The position numbers and the translations under genes are program-made. A stretch of 6,501 bases of DNA from an uncultured Bacteroidales bacterium. GTDB lineage: Bacteria > Bacteroidota > Bacteroidia > Bacteroidales > Paludibacteraceae. Below, piece after piece: positions 1 to 6,408 of the stretch (positions are counted from its first letter, which is position 1; each line of letters begins with the position of its first letter). Under the pieces are notes generated by a model. It saw only the letters and a program-made list of their open reading frames with translations. It searched no databases and was not told where the DNA came from. The DNA lies in NCBI GenBank assembly GCA_900321775.1, contig ONXE01000110.1, forward strand, positions 1 through 6,501, written 5' to 3'.

Positions 1-3000
1 GCCCGAGTAGCCGGAGATTACGAACGGGTTCTGTACCGTTACATATGCACGGCCCGAAATCTTCGACTTGGCAAACGAGTAACCCAACGTGATGTTGTCG
101 ATACGAAGGAACGAAGCGTTCTCTACGAAATAGTCTGTACGGAACCACTCCGAGAACTTGCTCGTACCGGCTTCGTCGGTGTAGATAGCGTCCGACTTCA
201 TGCCATTTACCCAATACGTGTTGAACGCATTGCGCAGAACGCCGCGATAGCCGCCTTGCTGGTTCTGATAGATCTTGTCAGGCTCGATCCACTGCAGACC
301 CGATGCCAGCACGTCGTTGTACACGTAGTTGCCGATATTCGAACGGAGCGAGATGCCCAGGTCGAAACCGTAGAACTGGAACTTGGTCTGGAAGCCCATC
401 GAGATCGGAGCTGCAGGACTATGGTAGTAGTACTGGTCAGCCTCGGTGATAGTACCGTCGTTGTTGCGGTCCACGATGTAGTAGTAGCTCTCGCCATTAG
501 CACGCTGGCCCTTGGCCGTCTGATATACGTAGAACGAAGAAGCAGGATAACCAACAGCATGACGCTGAATGGTGTTACCCGTACCAGAAGAGATACCACC
601 GGTTGGAATAGGAGTCTGTTCATCACCCGTGTTCAGCTTGACGATCTTGTTCTGGTTGTACGTGAAGTTGAAACCGAGATCCCACTTGAAGTTGTTTTTG
701 TCAATTGCCACTGCATTGAGCGCAAACTCAACACCTTGGTTGGTAAGCGTACCTACGTTGCTGATTACTTTGTTACGGAAGTTGGTAAGTGCAGCCACCG
801 GAATGGTGTTCAGCAGGTCATCCGTCTGACGGAAGTAGTAATCGATAGAACCCGAAACGCGGTTGTTCAGGAAACCGAAGTCAATACCTGCGTTGTAGGT
901 AGTGGTCCTCTCCCAAACAAGGTAGGGGTTAAATGCATTCGGACGGAAGGAATAGTGCATGACGTTACCATCAGCATCCGTTACCGGGTTGCCAAATTCA
1001 TCAAGTTCCATGTTTGACTCTCCACCTACAGGATAGTATGCGTGCTCTGTCGATTTGGTATAAGTAGCAAGATACGGGAAATCACCCTGACCAAGCTCCT
1101 GCTGACCAGTAATACCGTAACCGAGACGGAGTTTCAAATCGTTAATCCAGTTAACATCTTGCATAAAGTGCTCTTCCTTGATCTTCCAGGCGAAGGAGCC
1201 GGAGGGGAATACACCCCAGTGAAGATCGTGGGCGAAACGGGAAGAACCGTCTGCACGTACCGTTACTGTGAACAGGTAGCGATTATAAGCGTTATAGTTG
1301 GCACGGCCGAAGAACGAAACCAATGCATTGTGGGTCGGAACCAGACGCGGATTAAGCGCACCATACTTTGAGCCACGGGCTTTCTCGTCATTATTAGTCT
1401 CAGGTACAATACCCCAACCATCGCTGTAATAATCATTATAGAAGTATTGGTACTCATAAGCGGCCATTACGTCGAAGTAGTGGTTCTCGTTGAACTCCTT
1501 AATATATTGCGCGTACGCGGTGAAGAGGAGGTTGTATTTGTGCTTCTCCTCAAAGCCCTTCCAACCATAGTAGTTGTTGGCGGTACCATAAGGCGAGTTA
1601 TCTGTACGCTGCTTGCCATAGGAGTAGTCAGCACCAAAATTGGCATGCAGATGCAGGTCTTCAAAACCGTGAATCTTATAGTCTGCCTCAATGTTACCGA
1701 TGAACACACCCGAGTTGGCATAGTTCTTCTGCTGCATCAGCGATGCAAGCGGGTTCGGTGTGGACTGTGCATTAGGAGCATACTGCCAGGTATCGTCGTT
1801 GTAGTTAGCAGAACGAACGGGCTGATAGTAACCTCCGAAGAACTGGTTAATAACATCATTGGACACCAGTTCCGAGCCGTCAACGCTCTTCGCACCGCCA
1901 TACACCGGCATCGTCGGATCCATTGAGAGTGCTGCACCTACTACACTTGCGTTGTAGAAGTTGTAGATATACATACCCTTGGCGTTGATGTTAAACGTCA
2001 AGTGCTTGTCCAGGAAAGTCGGATTCAAACTGATAGCACCCGTCACACGCTGCATCTGCGAGGTCTTGATAGTACCGTTGTTCAGCGTATAACCAATCGA
2101 AGCACGATAAGGCATGTTCTTCGTACCACCCGTCAACGAGATGTTGTGATCGGTAGAGATGGCCGTGCGATAGATCTGGTCCTGCCAGTTGGTGTTCTCA
2201 GTGCCCAGGAAATGCGTCTTGTCAGCACCGTGACCCAACACCGTAGCATATGCGCGCATCTCGTCACCCGTCAGAGTCTCCAGACGGTGAGTCAGCGTAC
2301 CTACACTCATGTTGCCTTCATAGTTGACCTTCGGCTTCGAACCGGCACTACCTTTCTTCGTGGTGATGATGATCACACCGTTCGATGCACGGCTACCGTA
2401 GATGGCAGTCGCCGAGGCGTCCTTCAACACCGTGAAAGTCTCGATATCACTCGGGTTAACCATTGCCAGCGGGTTACCGGCGCCCGGGATACCGTTGTTA
2501 TCCATAGCCAGACCGTCGATGATAATCAACGGGTTGTTCGAGGCCGAAAGCGACGAACCGCCACGAATACGGATGTTCGCACCACCGCCCGGAGCGCCAC
2601 CGTCTGAGGTAACACTCACACCGGCTATCTTTCCCTGGATCATGTCCTGGGCATTGGTCTGCAAACCTTTGTTCATATCATCGGGCTTGATGGCTGTCAC
2701 GGCTCCCGTTGCGTCATTCTTCTTCACAACGCCGTAACCTACTACCACCACTTCGTCCAGAAGCTCCGAATCCTCGTGCAATACTACACGAATCGTTTTC
2801 TGACCGTTCACCGGCACCTCCTGAGTCTTATAACCCATATACGAAATCTGAAGCACTGCGTCGTCATCCGGTACCGATACCGTGAAATTACCGTCGAAGT
2901 CGGTAATCGTGCCCGACGTAGTACCCATCACCAACACGCTCGCACCGATAATCGGCTCGTCATTGGCTGCGTCTATAATGGTACCTGTCACTGTGCTCTG

Positions 3001-3072
3001 CGCATAAGCAAACACCGAAACAAATGCCATTGCCGCAATAACGGTTATTCTATTCAAAATTTGGCTTTTCAT
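1..3072 (-). CDS. SusC/RagA-family TonB-dependent outer-membrane receptor, C-terminus cut by the window edge
   Basis: An outer-membrane beta-barrel that imports glycan oligomers using TonB energy, normally capped by a SusD lipoprotein. Reading from the ATG at 3072 to base 1 gives 1024 codons without a stop. Residues 1-25 are a Sec signal peptide with likely cleavage after AYA and no lipobox. Residues 26-100 form a carboxypeptidase-regulatory-like beta-sandwich (VTGTIIDAANDEPIIGASV, then DFDGNF). A TonB box-like DEVVVVGYG lies at 106-114. The plug follows (about 115-245), with the SusC hallmark AIYGSRASNGVIIITTKKG near 223-241. The rest is aromatic-rich barrel sequence ending in NPFVISGYSG, which in this family lies near the C-terminus, so perhaps 25-40 residues are missing. 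There is no STN domain, which argues against sigma/anti-sigma signalling through this receptor. It is the third gene of the unit, 26 bases after the lipoprotein, with no promoter of its own seen. The family is very secure; the substrate cannot be read from the sequence. Confidence 0.97.
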   Translation of the reverse strand, partial: MKSQILNRITVIAAMAFVSVFAYAQSTVTGTIIDAANDEPIIGASVLVMGTTSGTITDFDGNFTVSVPDDDAVLQISYMGYKTQEVPVNGQKTIRVVLHEDSELLDEVVVVGYGVVKKNDATGAVTAIKPDDMNKGLQTNAQDMIQGKIAGVSVTSDGGAPGGGANIRIRGGSSLSASNNPLIIIDGLAMDNNGIPGAGNPLAMVNPSDIETFTVLKDASATAIYGSRASNGVIIITTKKGSAGSKPKVNYEGNMSVGTLTHRLETLTGDEMRAYATVLGHGADKTHFLGTENTNWQDQIYRTAISTDHNISLTGGTKNMPYRASIGYTLNNGTIKTSQMQRVTGAISLNPTFLDKHLTFNINAKGMYIYNFYNASVVGAALSMDPTMPVYGGAKSVDGSELVSNDVINQFFGGYYQPVRSANYNDDTWQYAPNAQSTPNPLASLMQQKNYANSGVFIGNIEADYKIHGFEDLHLHANFGADYSYGKQRTDNSPYGTANNYYGWKGFEEKHKYNLLFTAYAQYIKEFNENHYFDVMAAYEYQYFYNDYYSDGWGIVPETNNDEKARGSKYGALNPRLVPTHNALVSFFGRANYNAYNRYLFTVTVRADGSSRFAHDLHWGVFPSGSFAWKIKEEHFMQDVNWINDLKLRLGYGITGQQELGQGDFPYLATYTKSTEHAYYPVGGESNMELDEFGNPVTDADGNVMHYSFRPNAFNPYLVWERTTTYNAGIDFGFLNNRVSGSIDYYFRQTDDLLNTIPVAALTNFRNKVISNVGTLTNQGVEFALNAVAIDKNNFKWDLGFNFTYNQNKIVKLNTGDEQTPIPTGGISSGTGNTIQRHAVGYPASSFYVYQTAKGQRANGESYYYIVDRNNDGTITEADQYYYHSPAAPISMGFQTKFQFYGFDLGISLRSNIGNYVYNDVLASGLQWIEPDKIYQNQQGGYRGVLRNAFNTYWVNGMKSDAIYTDEAGTSKFSEWFRTDYFVENASFLRIDNITLGYSFAKSKISGRAYVTVQNPFVISGYSG

Positions 3073-3098
3073 TGAAATAGTGTTTTAGTTGTGTGTGT

Positions 3099-4133
3099 TT
3101 ACTGAGCATATTTCTTATACGTAATGCCCTTCATATCCATGGTACCCTTCGCACCGTCAAAGGCCGAAAGTTGGAACAGCATTACTGTATCTTGTGCCAC
3201 TGCTTTTACATCGAATTTCTTCGCATTGACAATCTTGCTTACGTACCAGTTGTAACTCTCCAGCACTACCTCATTCTTAACCGGAATGATTTCGGTGCTG
3301 TCTGCATTAAGCTTGTACTCTGCATATTGGTACACATAGTCGCCCGTGCTCTTTCCGCCCGCATTCAGGAACGAAACCGTAGTGAACAACTCGGTCTTCA
3401 AGCCCAACGTGTCGGGATACTCGTACTCTACGCGCGTTCCTACATAATGCGGGAAAATCACTTGGAAAGTACCGTTACCCAGGTCTTTCAGTACGCTCAC
3501 TTCCACCGGATCGGTAGGCTTCAGGCCCAACGCGGCACGAATCTCATCGGCATGAGCTGCCAGATACAGGTTCTCTGCGTCAATCTCAAGCTGGTTCAGC
3601 GTGTCACGCTGGTTCTTCCAGGCATAACTCATCGAATCCAGTTGCAGCATGTGAATGAACCACGTCGAATCGCTCGCAATCCACTTGGTGTTCGGCAGAG
3701 CCGACAACACTTTTCCGTAATTGGTCGCTTTGGCCGATTCATTGCAAATCGTCACGTCATCCACGATAGAGCCATTGGTCCATGTCAGCACTTTGTTCGT
3801 AGGAGAAAGTGTGATAGGAATAGACAACAAGTCTTTCGACAGTTCGCCACGCTTCCACGTAAAATCCTCCGTGTAGTTCTCTATAGAACCGTTTGCGCCG
3901 GGTCTTACGTACTGATAGTTTCCCGTTCCGTCCTCATTGAGAACGTACTCGTAAACTGTCATCTTCATGGCCACACTGTCATCCACCTGACTCGCATAAG
4001 TGCCGGGGATGTTCTGGTCCGCAATCTTCAAATCGGTCACCAGCATATCCTCTCCACCCTGCTTGCAGGAAACAAGACCGACCGCAGCAAAACAAAGCGC
4101 CGCAGCCAAAGTTTTTGTTTTCATCATTTGCAT
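3099..4133 (-). CDS. Predicted lipoprotein of unknown family in a SusC operon
   Basis: I do not recognise the family. The 344-residue product has a clear lipoprotein signal: K5/K7, a hydrophobic stretch at about 9-20 and the lipobox LVSC with the lipidated cysteine at residue 23. KQGGED follows; acidic residues shortly after the cysteine resemble the Bacteroidetes surface-export signal, so outer-leaflet exposure is possible but inferred. The mature part is rich in beta-strand-like sequence. YEYVLNEDGTGNY (about 61-73) and YAEYKLNADSTE (about 270-281) have similar patterns, perhaps two related beta domains around a more helical middle (about 170-205, with LEIDAENLYLAAHADEIRAA). ATGs at 4133, 4127 and 4124 are all possible starts; the two inner ones give a more usual short n-region. 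It lies between the MFS gene and susC, whereas accessory glycan-binding lipoproteins (SusE/F type) usually follow susD. A glycan-binding role is inference from position only. Confidence 0.9.
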   Translation of the reverse strand: MQMMKTKTLAAALCFAAVGLVSCKQGGEDMLVTDLKIADQNIPGTYASQVDDSVAMKMTVYEYVLNEDGTGNYQYVRPGANGSIENYTEDFTWKRGELSKDLLSIPITLSPTNKVLTWTNGSIVDDVTICNESAKATNYGKVLSALPNTKWIASDSTWFIHMLQLDSMSYAWKNQRDTLNQLEIDAENLYLAAHADEIRAALGLKPTDPVEVSVLKDLGNGTFQVIFPHYVGTRVEYEYPDTLGLKTELFTTVSFLNAGGKSTGDYVYQYAEYKLNADSTEIIPVKNEVVLESYNWYVSKIVNAKKFDVKAVAQDTVMLFQLSAFDGAKGTMDMKGITYKKYAQ

Positions 4134-4163
4134 AATTGTGTGTGATTATTATTTAAGTTTTGT

Positions 4164-5525
4164 TTAGTTCTGCTTACCTTCTTTCACCATCGCTACGCAG
4201 GCCGAGCCAATCAGGAGCAGCACACCGGCCACTACCAGCATCGCCGACTGCGTGCCTACCATGCGCAAAATCAAACCGCCGCACAAAGCCGCGATAATCT
4301 GCGGGAGACAAATCGTACAGTTGAACAAGCCCAGGTAATAACCCATATTATCACCTTTCAGCGAGTTGGTCAAAATCGTGAACGGCAACGCCAACATCGC
4401 TGCCCACGCCGCACCAATCAACAGATAACTCAGCCACAACACGTACTGGTTCTCCACAAAGATAATCGAGATAAAGCCTATCGCGCCCACTATCAGCGAA
4501 ATAGCATAGGCGCCTTTATTCGAAGTCATATGCTCCAACTTCGGCAGCACCATCGCCCACAACAGCGAGCCTACAGCCTGTACCGCAAAGCATACGCCAA
4601 CCCAGTCCCCCGCGTTCTGGAATGCCGAATCAGCCGTGCTCACAGCGTCCCAACCGAAACTCTGGATGGCAATAGCGCCGTTCGAATACGTCCACATGTA
4701 CAGGAACGCCGACCAGCAGAAGAACTGCACCAGACCTACCGTCCAGAACGTGGCAGGAGCATCTATCAGCAACTTCACAAACGACGGTTCCTCCTTATGC
4801 AACGACTCCGGCTCTTCCTTCAAGCCATGGAAAGCCCTGTATTCCTCGGGATTCATCTCCTTCACGGCAAAGAACGTGTACAGCACGCACACAATCAAAA
4901 TCAGCGCACCGATATAGAAACTCCACTTCACCGAATCAGGAATCACACCTTCCGGAGCGATGTTCTTCACTCCTATCCACGAGAAGAAATACGGGAACAG
5001 ATAACCCACCAGCGAACCGGCATTGCACAACGCCGACTGAATAGCATACGCCGTACCCTTCTGCTCCTCGTTCACCATGTCGCCAACCATCATCTTGAAT
5101 GGCTGCATCGCTATATTTATAGAGGTGTCAAGGAAAATCAACGAGAACAAACCGAACCACATCGCTGCGTTCAAGCCCAGGAACACGGCCTGCGTAAACG
5201 AGATGTCTCCGGCATTGGGCAGGAACACCATCACCGCAACAGCTATAATCGCGCCTATCAACAAATACGGTTTTCTGCGACCCATGCGGTTCCATGTCTT
5301 GTCCGAATACTTGCCTATCAGCGGCTGAACCAGCATGCCCATCAAAGGAGGCAATACCCAAAAGAACGACAACTGATGAGGATCGGCCCCCAACGTCGCA
5401 AAGATACGACTGATATTCGCACTCTGCAGTGCGTAAGCAATCTGTACCCCGAAGAAACCCGCGCTCAGGTTGAACAGCTGGAAGAACGACTTGTTCTTTT
5501 TCAATTCTGCTACGTTATGTTCCAT
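4164..5525 (-). CDS. MFS sugar transporter, sucrose/maltose (SLC45/SUT-like) symporter type
   Basis: An inner-membrane carrier, probably proton- or cation-coupled, for a small sugar released in the periplasm. The 453 residues fit a 12-helix MFS protein, with hydrophobic segments near 15-37, 51-71, 87-103, 111-140, 158-185, 200-221, 258-285, 308-328, 339-357, 360-390, 394-423 and 426-447. The loop between helices 2 and 3 carries the MFS signature as GKYSDKTWNRMGRRKP (71-86), the form typical of sucrose/maltose symporters. The charged loop at about 222-250 (KEMNPEEY through LHKEEPS) is the usual central cytoplasmic loop. The N-terminus (FFQLFNLSAGFFGVQIAYAL) also suits this family. It is the first gene of the unit, so its leader probably controls all three. 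The ATG at 5525 is chosen because it directly precedes the conserved N-terminus and a stop in the same frame lies nearby upstream. Substrate is inferred only to class level (disaccharide such as maltose or sucrose). Confidence 0.93.
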   Translation of the reverse strand: MEHNVAELKKNKSFFQLFNLSAGFFGVQIAYALQSANISRIFATLGADPHQLSFFWVLPPLMGMLVQPLIGKYSDKTWNRMGRRKPYLLIGAIIAVAVMVFLPNAGDISFTQAVFLGLNAAMWFGLFSLIFLDTSINIAMQPFKMMVGDMVNEEQKGTAYAIQSALCNAGSLVGYLFPYFFSWIGVKNIAPEGVIPDSVKWSFYIGALILIVCVLYTFFAVKEMNPEEYRAFHGLKEEPESLHKEEPSFVKLLIDAPATFWTVGLVQFFCWSAFLYMWTYSNGAIAIQSFGWDAVSTADSAFQNAGDWVGVCFAVQAVGSLLWAMVLPKLEHMTSNKGAYAISLIVGAIGFISIIFVENQYVLWLSYLLIGAAWAAMLALPFTILTNSLKGDNMGYYLGLFNCTICLPQIIAALCGGLILRMVGTQSAMLVVAGVLLLIGSACVAMVKEGKQN

Positions 5526-5590
5526 GTTATTGATTGAAGAAAGAGCTCTTCTTTTTCAATTCTGTTACGTTATGTTCTGTTTTATCGATT
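5494..5590. repeat. Tandem duplication of the transporter start region (period 55 bp)
   Basis: Bases 5494-5522 recur at 5549-5577 with a single mismatch in 29 (C5510 against T5565). A weaker match continues to 5535 and 5590 (10 of the next 13). The right-hand copy lies in the transporter's untranslated leader. Read on the minus strand it would give TEHNVTELKKKSSFFNQ and then a stop at 5527-5529, one base before the true ATG. The genuine protein starts MEHNVAELKKNKSFF. The copy has ACA where the gene has ATG and, because 55 is not a multiple of 3, sits in another frame. It looks like a duplicated start region that has lost its start codon. Confidence 0.9.
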
Positions 5591-5610
5591 ATTGCTTCAC
5601 AAAAATCACG

Positions 5611-5641
5611 CAAAGTTACTGCTTTTTTTTGAACCGTGCAA
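5611..5641 (-). promoter_or_regulatory. Bacteroidetes-type promoter of the transporter-lipoprotein-susC unit
   Basis: On the minus strand this reads TTG at 5641-5639, a 20-base spacer containing eight A, then TAACTTTG at 5618-5611. That matches the Bacteroidetes primary-sigma consensus (-33 TTTG or TTG, -7 TAnnTTTG, spacing about 19-21). Transcription should start near 5604-5606, leaving a leader of about 80 bases that contains the duplicated start region. No comparable match was found ahead of the lipoprotein or susC genes, which supports a single transcript. Confidence 0.8.
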
Positions 5642-5709
5642 GTTTTTTGCAACTTTTTTTCAAAAAAAATCCACTTTTTCGCAAAAAAACCGCAAATTCT
5701 CGACTTTTT
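5623..5709. other. Phased A/T tracts, probable curved DNA at the promoter
   Basis: Seven homopolymer tracts occur in 87 bases: T at 5623-5630, 5643-5648, 5654-5660, 5675-5679 and 5705-5709, and A at 5662-5669 and 5683-5689. Their centres are roughly 19, 11.5, 8.5, 11.5, 9 and 21 bases apart, close to multiples of the DNA helical repeat, which is the arrangement expected of intrinsically bent DNA. The first tract is the spacer of the minus-strand promoter and the rest lie directly upstream of it. Curvature and any effect on transcription are inferred. Confidence 0.5.
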
Positions 5710-5773
5710 AGGGAACATAACTTCGCAAAAGTTGCAATTCCACCCGAAAAATGCTCATTCTTTCACTAAAAAC

Positions 5774-5812
5774 CGAAACGTTTCGAAACGTATTTATGAA
5801 ACCCTTCGAAAC
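5774..5812. promoter_or_regulatory. Doubled GAAAC palindrome, candidate LacI-family operator
   Basis: CGAAACGTTTCG at 5774-5785 is a perfect palindrome centred on CG, the usual form of LacI-family operators. It overlaps a second perfect palindrome, CGTTTCGAAACG, at 5779-5790. The 15-mer GAAACGTTTCGAAAC (5775-5789) recurs at 5798-5812 as GAAACCCTTCGAAAC, 13 of 15 identical, 23 bp away. GAAAC thus appears four times in one orientation at spacings of 10, 13 and 10. The cluster lies about 130 bp upstream of the -33 element of the transporter promoter, far for simple repression but suitable for activation or looping. The binding protein is not identified. Confidence 0.55.
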
Positions 5813-6070
5813 ATCTCTATTCACCTCTTTCCACTCACGCTCACTACACTCTACCCTACACCAGAATTTCCTTAAAATTCCGATATCATCGGCCCCGCTA
5901 TTCTCCCGACTCTTTTGACGGAATCCGACAAAATATACAATGAGAAGAGCTTGCTTACATCTCCGTACTTTTTCCGTACCCCCTCCTTACCCTCTCACAC
6001 CGAACCCCACTTCGCCTTTTTCCCATTTTCCATCCACCCGATTTTCCCCAAAATTCCATACCCACTCCCC
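5813..6070. other. Intergenic stretch with no gene recognised
   Basis: No convincing gene, promoter or RNA was found here. The plus strand is rich in C, T and A and becomes nearly free of G towards the right. The only small dyad noted is CCGAT, three bases, ATCGG at 5880-5892. Open frames crossing this stretch have low-complexity, Ser/Pro/His-rich translations and are not supported as genes. Confidence 0.6.
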
Positions 6071-6161
6071 CATCTTCCATCCTACATCCTACATCATACA
6101 TCATACATCATACATCCTACATCTTCCATCCTACATCCTACATCTTCCATCTTCCATCTCA
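6071..6161. repeat. Heptanucleotide tandem repeat (CATCNNN)
   Basis: Thirteen consecutive 7-base units begin at 6071, all starting CATC. Five are CATCCTA, four CATCTTC and three CATCATA, and the last is a degenerate CATCTCA. Identical units are partly grouped, as three CATCATA in a row at 6092-6112, which suggests growth by slippage. Period-7 repeats are known as STRR elements in cyanobacteria, and similar low-complexity tracts are known in other phyla. No coding role is visible. The tract lies in a plus-strand run without G that extends from 6041 to 6174. Confidence 0.9.
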
Positions 6162-6219
6162 ACTCCTCCCCTAAGGTGGCTGCGCAGCAGACGGAGGAGT
6201 ATGTCACTTCTCGAGAAGT
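6162..6219. repeat. REP-like cluster of palindromes
   Basis: ACTCCTCC (6162-6169) pairs with GGAGGAGT (6193-6200) to form an 8-bp stem. Its loop contains the perfect 10-bp palindrome GCTGCGCAGC (6179-6188). Five bases after the outer stem comes a second perfect palindrome, ACTTCTCGAGAAGT (6206-6219). The G+C-rich core contrasts with the flanks, and the nested form resembles repetitive extragenic palindromic elements. A bidirectional terminator is less likely because no U-run follows. Copy number in the genome cannot be seen from here. Confidence 0.6.
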
Positions 6220-6254
6220 ATATCTCCCTCACTCCTTTTCTCCTTCACTCCTTT

Positions 6255-6296
6255 AACCATGAACCATTAACCATGAACCATTATCCATTAACCATC
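6255..6296. repeat. Second heptamer repeat (AACCATN)
   Basis: Six 7-base units follow one another: AACCATG, AACCATT, AACCATG, AACCATT, ATCCATT and AACCATC. The first four form two exact 14-base copies. The period matches that of the tract at 6071-6161, but the unit differs. It ends 39 bases before the -33 element of the rightward promoter. Confidence 0.85.
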
Positions 6297-6335
6297 CCTT
6301 CCTCCCTATTCTAAAAAATTTTTTTCGCCTTTTTC

Positions 6336-6366
6336 TTGCATATTCCAAAAAAAAGTTGTAACTTTG
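6336..6366 (+). promoter_or_regulatory. Bacteroidetes-type promoter of the rightward gene
   Basis: TTG at 6336-6338, a 20-base spacer with eight A (6347-6354) and TAACTTTG at 6359-6366 match the Bacteroidetes -33/-7 consensus. Transcription should start near 6371-6373, giving a leader of about 107 bases before the ATG at 6480. The spacing and spacer are almost the same as in the divergent promoter at 5611-5641. Confidence 0.8.
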
Positions 6367-6367
6367 C

Positions 6368-6408
6368 ACTCGATTTGGTGCAGTAATACTGCAATAAACC
6401 CCGCGAGT
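6368..6408 (+). promoter_or_regulatory. Palindrome and possible hairpin at the 5' end of the rightward leader
   Basis: TGCAGTAATACTGCA at 6379-6393 is a perfect 7-bp inverted repeat around one central A. It sits just after the predicted transcription start. ACTCG (6368-6372) and CGAGT (6404-6408) could pair around it if transcription begins early enough to include the first arm. It may be an operator placed to block elongation or initiation, or the stem of a 5' stabilising hairpin or leader RNA. It matches no riboswitch class that I can name. Confidence 0.45.

Noticed and set aside
256..1017. A 253-codon plus-strand open frame inside the susC region.
   Set aside because: The minus-strand reading is an unbroken SusC barrel in every codon; the plus frame is its mirror.
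3093..4145. A 350-codon open frame on the plus strand opposite the lipoprotein gene.
   Set aside because: It lies exactly antisense to a gene with a clear lipobox and operon spacing. Its translation is rich in Arg, His and Cys and has no domain pattern, as expected of a mirror frame.
4530..5537. A 335-codon plus-strand open frame opposite the transporter gene.
   Set aside because: The minus strand encodes a full 12-helix MFS protein here. The opposite translation is very rich in Arg, Gln and His and resembles no folded protein.
5514..5721. A 10-bp inverted match, GTTATGTTCC at 5514-5523 and GGAACATAAC at 5712-5721.
   Set aside because: It is short, widely separated and lies partly in coding sequence; a chance match in AT-rich DNA is likely enough.
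5647..5737. TTGCAACTTTT (5647-5657) and AAAAGTTGCAA (5727-5737) as a terminator stem.
   Set aside because: The 69-base loop and the AT-rich arms make a stable terminator unlikely, and no gene ends here.
6071..6161. Possible CRISPR array because of regular repeats.
   Set aside because: Units are 7 bases with no spacers, far below the size of CRISPR repeats and spacers.
5915..6314. Two overlapping plus-strand frames of 113 and 124 codons.
   Set aside because: Their translations are low-complexity Ser/Pro/His/Thr strings produced by the G-free tract and the heptamer repeat.
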